15,349 nt of DNA from Gymnopus androsaceus JB14 (Eukaryota; Basidiomycota; Agaricomycetes; Agaricales; Omphalotaceae). The notes beneath the pieces are model-generated. The model saw only the letters and a list, made by a program, of their open reading frames with translations, did no database searches and was not told the DNA's origin. This document shows, one piece after another, positions 8,462 to 15,349 of this stretch (its first letter is position 1; each line of letters starts with the position of its first letter). The stretch covers positions 27,501 through 42,849 of the forward strand of contig ML769845.1 in NCBI GenBank assembly GCA_009733575.1, read 5' to 3'. A program made the translations under genes and the position numbers.

Positions 8462-10627
8462 ATGTCTGACAGTGAGTCTGACATTGAGTCTGCACCCAAA
8501 CTCTCTACTGGAAGCATGGAAATAACTCCGAAGATGTATTTAACCTGGACACCTGCCGATTTTCAGGATTCCAGAGCTTTGCAAAAGTTTTTAAAGAAAA
8601 TAGCGGAAATTTTCATAGCATATTTTGTTTCTGGTGAAGGAGTGAGTACATTGCTGCATGCATGAACAAATGCTTACCTGCTTAGGGTTATGGTGATGAC
8701 TGGAAGAAACCAGGAAATGCAATGCATGCATTGCGGAAATTGCGTTTCTTACCAATGGAACTTCAACCTCTCTTACCTCAAATCATTAAGGTGTGTCTTT
8801 AAACATTTCTGTGGTTACATATTATTGCTGAACATCACTAGGAAAGCGGCTTAGCCACAGTTCTGGTTCAGATAATGAACTCAATCCATTTGGAGAGAGA
8901 TCCACTTCTAGCGGAACGCTTTGCCTCCCATCGCTGGGGATCTCAAATTGCTCGGGAACTCCAATGCTATACACCTGCAACAGTGTTTATAGACCAAACT
9001 TTACCTCTCAAAGTACACATCTACATTTTTCTGATTTGATTCTTTTTTCACTTTACATTTAGGTGGATAAAATTGACTCAACTTTTTTGTTATCCCTTAT
9101 CAATCGATCTGTCCCTTTCATTGGACGACCAGAAACAGTATTTTTATTTGTAGGCTATGCAACTTTTAAAAAAGTCTGGGATGAGATTCTAGTACCATCA
9201 ATGCGTGCAGAAGGTACTCAGCTTATGGTATATTTCTTCTTTATTATGTCAATTATCAGTCATTGATAATATACCTCTAGCTGCCAGACAATATCCTGGA
9301 TGTCTATAGCAAACTATGTGCTTTCTGCAGGGATGATCATATTCCTGACTTTATCAAGGCAGAAAATCCTATTCTTCATTCAGTCATGGAGCATACCTCC
9401 CACTTCACCTCTACACTCAAGAAAGCAGATAGGAGTTTGAATAGGCTGGGCCGCACCAAGTGTGAATTTTGTCAAAATCTACCTGAGGTGCAACAATGTC
9501 AGCACTATATCCGGGTCACTGCTCGTGATGCAACCAGTGTTGACAAAAAGCTGCTTCGTGACTTTGATGATCCTAACCAAATCCCATACATCCATAATGT
9601 AAGCAAAAATATCTTTCATCCAAACACTATTAATACTTTGGTAGGAAAAAGTCAAAATGGATAGTGTTCATATCAGAGATCTTCCAGGTCCTGGTATTGA
9701 GCATCACATTCATGCTCGCACTGATCTGGATCCTCGGTGCAAACGTGACATTACTCATTTCATAGATGATGATACTGATGAGGAAATTGGTGGGGTTACT
9801 TATGATGGCCTCAGCCCAGAATTTTTCAGTATCATTCAGGATAACCATGCTCACTTCAGCAAAAATGTTCGAAATGTTACACGTGGCAATGCATTTCAAA
9901 AAATGGACTATGGTAAAATGGCTGCTGCAGGCTTTTGTCAACCAAAGGGAGGAGCTGTGGGCAGTGGATATGGCAATCCATATGGCCCCAGTCAGATTCG
10001 TAGTCATGCAATAATTGACAAACAGATTGCAGACCAGTATGTTCAAAACTTATTCCGCATGGGAATTGTAGGTGCTTTATCTATTAAAGTTGTTCTAGAA
10101 TTGATATTGGTTTAGGATAATGGATTGGTTTTACAAGTTGTGAAACAGTCTGCTCGGGAGGTAGCCAATGCTATGATTAGATCCGCTGAAGATGCTGGTA
10201 CGCTGCCAGTTGGTCGACAAGGTCTAAATTTGTTCTACTGTTGGAACTACATTGCCCCATTGCATTTTGATCATGATCGCTCCTATACAATCAGTCTCCA
10301 AATTGCCAAAGGTGGTAATCTGAACCACTACAACTTCTGCTATGCAAGATGGGGAATTATTATTTACACAAAGTTGGGTTGCATTTGGTGAGATTTCTTG
10401 CTCTCATCTTATTGAATTCATCTAATTGGAAAAACAGGTGGTTTGATGGTCAGGATATCCATGGCACAGTGTCTCCCACTCGTGCAGCATTGGAAAATGC
10501 CTCAAAAAAAACACCATATTCAGATGGCTTGGTCATTGTTCTGCGTGAAAAGGATGCAAATGCAGCTAAGGAACTGCAGAAGGCAACAATGAATATTCCA
10601 AAGCTCACCAAGTACTGGTCAGAGTAG
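8462..10627 (+). CDS. Tet-like 2OG-Fe(II) oxygenase, intact eight-exon gene
   Basis: Exons 8462-8641, 8686-8790, 8842-9012, 9063-9227, 9281-9598, 9645-10067, 10116-10387 and 10438-10627 join into 607 uninterrupted codons. All seven introns are GT-AG and 44-53 nt long; all but the last are phase 0. The C-terminal 150 residues look like a 2-oxoglutarate/Fe(II) dioxygenase barrel. There is an HxD iron motif (His504 and Asp506 in NYIAPLHFDHDRSYTISLQ), a later strand (NFCYARWGIIIY), a distal iron His553 in WWFDGQDIHGTVSPT, and Arg560 seven residues on, a plausible 2-oxoglutarate contact. This resembles the Tet-like oxygenases of Agaricomycetes, relatives of enzymes that oxidise methylpyrimidines in DNA. 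Residues 1-300 are helical and unrecognised, with Cys pairs CAFC (220/223) and CEFC (268/271) followed by Cys280 and His282, possibly binding zinc. It starts at ATG 8462; an in-frame ATG at 8435 would add nine residues. The gene structure is secure, the superfamily likely and the DNA substrate inferred. Confidence 0.8.
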
Positions 10628-10795
10628 AAGCATTTATACTGGATTGATGTATTACATTGTTACTTACTTATTTACGTCCCCGGTTTAATGCCCAACAAAC
10701 TAAAAGTATCTCTCTTGAAATCCCAAAGGTACCAGCAGGGCGTTTGAAAGTAGTCAAATGTGTGATAATGTGCTGGGGTTCAATAATGAATACTG

Positions 10796-11014
10796 TACAG
10801 TGCGTTGCATTGAAATCGGGAAGCCAGGATTCTTGACGACCTTGTTTATTTATGCTTGTCGGGGCACTGGCAGGTCGGCACCAATTGAAATTTATAAATG
10901 ACGTAAGTGATCTTCAGTATATGTATTGTGCCGAGCTGCCAGTGGGACCAAGTAAGCACACATAAACAAGGTCGCCGAAATCCTGGCTTCCCGATTTCAA
11001 TGCAACGCACTGTA
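10796..11014. repeat. Long inverted repeat (86/87-bp arms, 46-bp loop)
   Basis: The left arm is 10796-10881 and the right arm 10928-11014. The outer 36 bp are identical when one arm is reverse-complemented, and the inner part matches with scattered mismatches and one or two small indels. The right arm is coding on the minus strand, in the last exon of the transposase, giving TVRCIEIGKPGF. The left arm, read on the plus strand, encodes the same TVRCIEIGKPGF before diverging. It is therefore an inverted duplication of a piece of transposase coding sequence, placed between the convergent genes. A transcript through it from either side would form a long hairpin. Confidence 0.9.
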
Positions 11015-14000
11015 TCAGAAAAAACAGCACCAACAACTTTGGTCATGAACCGAGAATGTGTAGGATATGGGGTCAGTTGCTCCTCTGCAGGAGTCAAAGC
11101 AGAATGGCCATAAACAAACAGAAATGTTCGTATGAATCCTTGTAAAGGCATTTGAAGGATAAGATGAATAGATCCAGTTTCCATTCTTTGTGTTTTTGGA
11201 TCACAGAACTGGATAGCACTATTGCCAATGTGTGATGAATAACAGCTGTAGGTGTGATCATTGACATTGATCTCCCTAGGACGATCAGCTATAGGAGGAA
11301 GAACAAGTGCGAATTCAGGATGTGGGATATCAGTGTATGTGCGGTATGCACAGCCAGTGAAAAGTAAATAATCCTGTAGTGCAGCATATTCATGTGTTTG
11401 CACTGGAGGAGATTTGGCTTGGATAGAAGCCATCTCAGTAGAGTCAAGAGCAATTGGATTCAGAAGTTGACTCTTTGCATCCTCAGGTTCAAGGATGTGA
11501 GTCAGTTTCTGGATCAAAGGATCCTTGTCCACACTGTTGCCATAGTTATTGTCATGTAATGCAGCAAGAGTAGAACAGCGAAGGATCAGCTTTTGTAACA
11601 TTGTGTATGCCAGGTCATCTATTATTGTAAGTAGAATGTTAGCTACCAATACATGAATGAAAAATTTACTTACATCGATGCCGGTTGGTTTTAATCTTTT
11701 GTAGCAAGCCATTCATACGTTCTCCAGGAAACTCACTAAGACTTGGAAGAGGGCCCCAGTATTTAAGCTGCCATTCATTATGCATAGCAAAATGATGGTT
11801 AGGCTTGGAAGCAAAGTCTGGATATAGATGTTGGATGGATTGTCGATAGTCTTTGTAGTGAGATGTGTATGCCTCTGCTTCAGAATTAGAGGTCTTAAAA
11901 GATGCAACAATATTTGTTGATGCAACAAGATCATAAAAGCTTTTTAGTTGCATCTTCTCCAAAGCATTTGCACCTGGCCACCAAAATTCAGGAATAATGA
12001 GTGGGAAAAAATCACTGAAAATTGTAAGAAACTCCTCTGCTTTCAACTTTCCATGCACCTTTTCACCAAGATTTGTTGGAGGACCATTGACCCAAGTAGG
12101 ATGAGTAATCTCTGCCAGGCCTGTATGGATCTGTGTAAGCTGATCTGCATCAAATGCAACTCGGTCATTTTCCCCTGGAATGTATGAGCCATCATCTGGG
12201 TCCTCATCTTCACCACCTCCATAATCTCTCACATCTACATCCATAGGAGCAGGAGCAGGAGAGCCCCGTGGAGTGATATCACCCTCTGATCCTAATGGCA
12301 TGGCACCTATTCCTGCAGCTAGTGCTTCATACTCTTCAATTTCCTGTTGCAGTTTCTCAGCCTCATCTGCTGAGTCAGATACATCCATATCAGTGAATGT
12401 CTCCTCTGCATCAATCTCATCAAGTTTTTCACTGTTTTTCTGATCACGGCCAATGCCCCACAAAGTTTGCAGCTGGTGGGCAAGGACACCCTCTAGCCAA
12501 TTATGCATAAAACCCAGAATGTGGTGGCGAACAGGATCCCAATCTGGAAGACGATGCAATGAAGTCCATCGAACACCATTTTTGGTCACTAGTGCATCAC
12601 GGCCACTTTTTGTCCCCTCTTCAAGCCATCTCTGAGCCTGTTGTCGAACCTCTGCACCTGTGCGAGTGGCCCATCTATTGAGATCAAGGATCTCAATCTC
12701 TGCTGTGAGACATTTGCAGAAAGAGCAAAGTAGATTTCCCTTTATTGACACAAATCCTGCTCCTTTCCGGCTAGCTGGCAGATCTGCAATATAAGGCACT
12801 ATGCGAACCTGCACAGGTACACCTTCTGGATGTCGGTGAGTTTGAACACTCTTTCCTGGGGCCTGGTATTCCAGTACCTTCAAAACCATTGGATCAAGAA
12901 TATGAGAGATTGTTGTTGTATCAGGTTCTGAATATGGGGGAATGAGACCAACAACAAAGACATTTTCTGGCTTATAGCGGAGATGTGGTGGCAAGTTTAG
13001 GCAGTATAAGCAGATCAATCCAACTGAGACTTTTTTACCTAATGATTGTAATTGTAATTAGCAACAAAGAATCAAGATATAGGACATAAGCAGATAAACA
13101 TACCAGCTATCTTATTTCCATATGCTTGGAACCAATCAATGTACAGACCAAAGACTAAGTTATATCGACTCTGCTGCAGGAAAGTATGCAAATCTTTCCA
13201 TGCAGGACTGTCATGAATATCATGCATATCTGCACCAAATGCAGCAGGAGTATGGAAGAATGTAGTATCCAGTGCTTCTGCAATAATCCGCCTTGAAAGG
13301 AAGAAGTGCAGCCATGAATCAAGACATTGGGTGTTATAGAGTGTTTTTGGTACCCATTTCATGGTCTTTCCAAATTGTTGTTTACGCCAAAGTTCAGTAT
13401 TACAAGGCTTTGCTCGGATAGACTCCTTCCACTTGCAACACCATGGAATGGGCTGAGGATACATTGTATAGCAAGTTGGACAACAAGCAGTGCGTATAAT
13501 TTTCAGTTTCTCACTGCTGCCAAGGCTATACTTGTAGGCTGTGCGCACATCACCAGGAATTTTTATTTTGGGGAAAGCAACATGAATGCCAAGAGATGAT
13601 TGTATTCCAACTGTGATAAGTTGGAGGATTGTGAAAATGATGAACTGCAATGACCGCAGGATTTTGTTGGAAATATCACGGCTGACACCAGCTTTAACGT
13701 TGAGCCAAACCACCAGTGTACAGCAGAGCTGAATGATAAGGGGAGTTGGAAGGTTTATCTCTGTGGTTGATGTTAGAACTGGTCAGTTTACAGGCTAAAT
13801 ATATTTACCTGTAGCCTTTGCCTTAGATTTAGATTTTACTTCCTCCTTCTCTACTTTATCCTTCTCCTTGGGTGCTGACAATGTTGAAATGCTTTGTCTC
13901 CGAGGTTTCCGTTCATGGTTTGATCGAGTTGTCCTGCTAACCTCACAGCCTGGCTGCAAGACACCATTGACAGAAACCAACTTCTGTCTGCAGTACGAAC

Positions 14001-14016
14001 AGGTGCATATTACCAT
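10846..14016 (-). CDS. Tnp2/Plavaka-type (CACTA superfamily) transposase, intact four-exon gene
   Basis: On the minus strand, exons 14016-13809, 13760-13104, 13038-11674 and 11618-10846 join through GT-AG introns of 48, 65 and 55 nt into 1000 codons without interruption. It would cut and paste the element in the nucleus. The N terminus has a Cys cluster (CTCSYC near residues 4-9) followed by His, like the zinc motif opening this family. Then come YNLVFGLYIDWFQAYG (Asp278, the likely first catalytic acid), CLNLPPHLRYKPENVFVVGLI, ADLPASRK (374-380), CSFC (393-396), MHNWLEGVL (466-474), an acidic insert (about 490-580), and FPGERMNG with Glu728, the likely last catalytic acid. The middle acid is not obvious: the position before MHN is GF rather than the DP of plant Tnp2. 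ATG 14016 is the first ATG in frame. The last roughly 30 codons run through the loop and left arm of an inverted repeat and may not be the ancestral C terminus. Confidence 0.85.
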
Positions 14017-14045
14017 GAGGGAATGAGGAATGAGGAATGAATGAG
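14017..14045 (-). promoter_or_regulatory. Pyrimidine-rich leader before the transposase start
   Basis: Immediately before the start codon, the minus strand carries reiterated CATTCCT-like units, a CT-rich tract typical of fungal leaders. An A/T-rich run with TATA-like matches lies further upstream (about 14155-14180). Neither identifies a promoter with certainty. Confidence 0.3.
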
Positions 14046-14202
14046 AACTGGACAAGAGCCGAGTACTTAAATGACGAGACTGATTATCTTTCTCAGGCCA
14101 GTCGGGCCAGCTCTTGCCGATTCACATGTCAATGCTACGTGGTGAGAATATTATGTATTATATATATATTTATATGTCTGTGACATCAGTGTTACTTGTT
14201 GG

Positions 14203-14234
14203 AGAATCCCTGCAGAATCCCGGCAGAATCCATG
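14203..14234. repeat. Three tandem 11-bp repeats at the transposon/copia boundary
   Basis: AGAATCCCTGC (14203-14213), AGAATCCCGGC (14214-14224) and AGAATCCATG (14225-14234) follow one another directly. They come just after a TGTTGG (14197-14202), the kind of start many copia LTRs have, and just before copia protease sequence. They may be part of a decayed LTR or leader, or lie at the right end of the DNA transposon. Confidence 0.6.
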
Positions 14235-14243
14235 TAAGGGCAT

Positions 14244-15349
14244 CACATTTTGATTGCCTCGGGCCTTGCCCCCAGTGTCACTGAGTCTGGAGCCACCACA
14301 CACTTTTTCAAAAGTTGTAGCATCTTCACCAATTACAAGGAAGTGTCAAATGCATGGGTCTCTCAGCTAAAGAAGGCACCGGATTCCATATTGCTGGATC
14401 TGGGAATGTGTCAATTAGAGTCATCCATAATAGAGAGCAAAATATACTAATCTTCCGAGATGCTCTACATGCACCAGACATCAGCACAAACCTCATATCC
14501 ATCAGCCAACTTGATAGGCTAGGATGGACAATAATCTTTGGCAGCGGAAAGGTCAAATTCTGCAACCCAAATGGAAATCAGGTATTCAAAGGATTGGAGA
14601 ATGGAGGTCTATACCTAATATCTGGGTCCTTCATCTCAAACATCCCAACTGTCCTTGTTGTTTGTTTACTACGTAGCCCTGTCCCAATGTCCATAATGCA
14701 CCAGAGATTCAACTATGCATACAAAAGATGCATCCTTGATGCATCAAAAAATAAAGATGTTAGTGGAATTGAAGTAATATTGAATGACACCAGGATGTTG
14801 CGAGGACTGTATTCTTTTTAAATTAAACAAAAACCCTTTGACACTGAAGTGGAGGAAAAAACAGTTGTAGGCTGACCAAAAAATGCAGACCTATTGGGTC
14901 CTGTGTGTGTCCATTCAGTTGGAGGTGCCATATACACCATTTTATTTGATGATTTTACTGCCACCCGCAAGAAATTGTATTTCCTTGTAGACCAAAAAGC
15001 CACCACAGTACTTAAAGTATTGAAGCTCTATAAGGCTGTTGTGGAAGCAATCACTGGAATGCAACTGGTATTCTTCCAAACAGATAACACACCTGAATTT
15101 TGGAGTGACCTCATACAAACATGGTTCAAATCCAAAGGTACAATCCATATCCCTGGTCCACTATACTCCTCTGCCCAATGGTACCACTGAACATGGAATA
15201 GGCCACAAAACTGCAATCACCTGAGCCATGTTACTAGATTCTGGCCTCTTGGCAAAGTGGTGGGCTGAAGCTTGGGCAGCATCAGATGTTTCAGATAATC
15301 TCCTACCTTCATTGCATAAACCTGGTCTTATACCTGAATTAATCTTCAC
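14244..15349 (+). pseudogene. Inactivated Ty1/copia pol: protease, pre-integrase and integrase (runs off window)
   Basis: The fragment begins at the aspartic protease, with the catalytic DSGATTHFF motif changed to ESGATTHFF (about 14280). A frameshift near 14350 leads into GTGFHIAGSGNVSIRV and HAPDISTNLISISQLDRLGW, the copia protease/pre-integrase segment. The integrase zinc region is damaged: the HQRFNHAHKR-type motif reads HQRFNYAYKR, and the Cys-containing MCEGCILGK-type block is altered and ends in a TAA near 14819. The integrase core follows as ADLLGP (Asp), FFQTDNTPEFWSD (Asp) and, after another frameshift near 15175, NGTTEHGIG (Glu). A TGA interrupts HKTAIT-AMLLDSGL near 15222. The frame continues to the window edge. 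Gag is absent upstream. The family is certain, and this copy is dead. Confidence 0.9.

Larger units (their letters stand above)
8345..14016. mobile_element. Putative Plavaka/CACTA-type DNA transposon carrying a Tet-like oxygenase
   Basis: Two intact genes point toward each other: a Tet-like 2OG-Fe(II) oxygenase (plus) and a Tnp2/Plavaka-type transposase (minus). Both have clean short introns and no inactivating change, whereas sequence on both sides is decayed copia or broken host genes. The contrast in age and the transposase itself argue for one recent insertion. The coordinates given are the minimum span supported by content: palindromic repeats before the oxygenase promoter to the transposase start codon. 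I did not find convincing terminal inverted repeats or a target-site duplication, so it is possible that the oxygenase is a separate neighbour rather than cargo. Confidence 0.6.

Noticed and set aside
9458..9530. MYND or CXXC zinc finger in the oxygenase.
   Set aside because: Too few cysteines with the right spacing; only a loose CxxC...C-x-H cluster is present, so it is reported as a possible site, not a named domain.
10907..11113. Plus-strand open frames inside the transposase gene (also 11948-12187 and 12453-12635).
   Set aside because: They are antisense shadows of a well-supported coding sequence, with no motif or splice logic of their own.
8462..14016. Assigning the transposase to the KDZ group because a Tet-like oxygenase is adjacent.
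   Set aside because: The NLPPHLRYKPEN, ADLPASRK and FPGERMNG blocks are Tnp2/Plavaka-like; no KDZ signature was seen.
14155..14178. AT-rich run as a replication origin or special site.
   Set aside because: A short TA-repeat of this kind is common in fungal intergenic DNA; at most it offers a TATA-like match.
8100..14240. Search for terminal inverted repeats of the DNA transposon by comparing 8040-8460 with the reverse complement of 14016-14250.
   Set aside because: Only short chance-level matches were seen (for example AATCCATG on both sides); no CACTA-type ends or target duplication could be defended.
1..15349. One copia element split by everything in between (gag at left, protease to integrase at right, same strand).
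   Set aside because: Left sequence continues past gag into about 300 bp without protease similarity, and right sequence starts inside a different junction; two separate decayed copies are simpler.

Overview
The window looks like an accessory, transposon-rich stretch of an Agaricomycete (mushroom-forming basidiomycete) nuclear genome. The evidence is dense short introns (44-65 nt where gene models are clean), a Tnp2-type transposase of the fungal Plavaka/CACTA kind, a Tet-like 2OG-Fe(II) oxygenase of the sort expanded in basidiomycetes, decayed Ty1/copia elements and a TRAPP-II Trs130 fragment. No rRNA or tRNA gene was recognised. All homology calls were made by reading the translations; no database was searched.

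Layout. 1-1092: decayed Ty1/copia gag. 1796-3393: one intact four-exon gene for a basic-to-acidic, probably nuclear protein of unknown function (477 aa). 3646-5384 (minus strand): two broken host-gene fragments in the same orientation, a probable GH16 beta-glucanase piece and an internal piece of TRS130 (TRAPPC10) that keeps its introns. 5815-7993 (plus): a 5'-truncated, frameshifted homeobox gene. 8345-14016: the centrepiece, two intact convergent genes. One is a 607-aa Tet-like 2OG-Fe(II) oxygenase with 8 exons (plus). The other is a 1000-aa Tnp2/Plavaka-type transposase with 4 exons (minus). Only about 218 bp separates their stop codons, and a long inverted repeat (arms of about 86-87 bp) sits at the junction. 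14203-15349: a second, inactivated copia fragment (protease to integrase) that runs off the window.

How it fits together. Both genes in the 8.3-14.0 kb block splice into uninterrupted reading frames, while almost everything around them is truncated, frameshifted or stopped. The simplest reading is a young mobile element carrying its own transposase plus a putative nucleic-acid-modifying dioxygenase, inserted into a repeat graveyard. Such an enzyme could act on 5-methylcytosine and counter silencing of the element; that is inference. The inverted repeat duplicates part of the transposase 3' coding region and could fold as a hairpin RNA, so the element may carry both an anti-silencing gene and a silencing trigger. 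I could not find convincing terminal inverted repeats, so the outer limits are not fixed.
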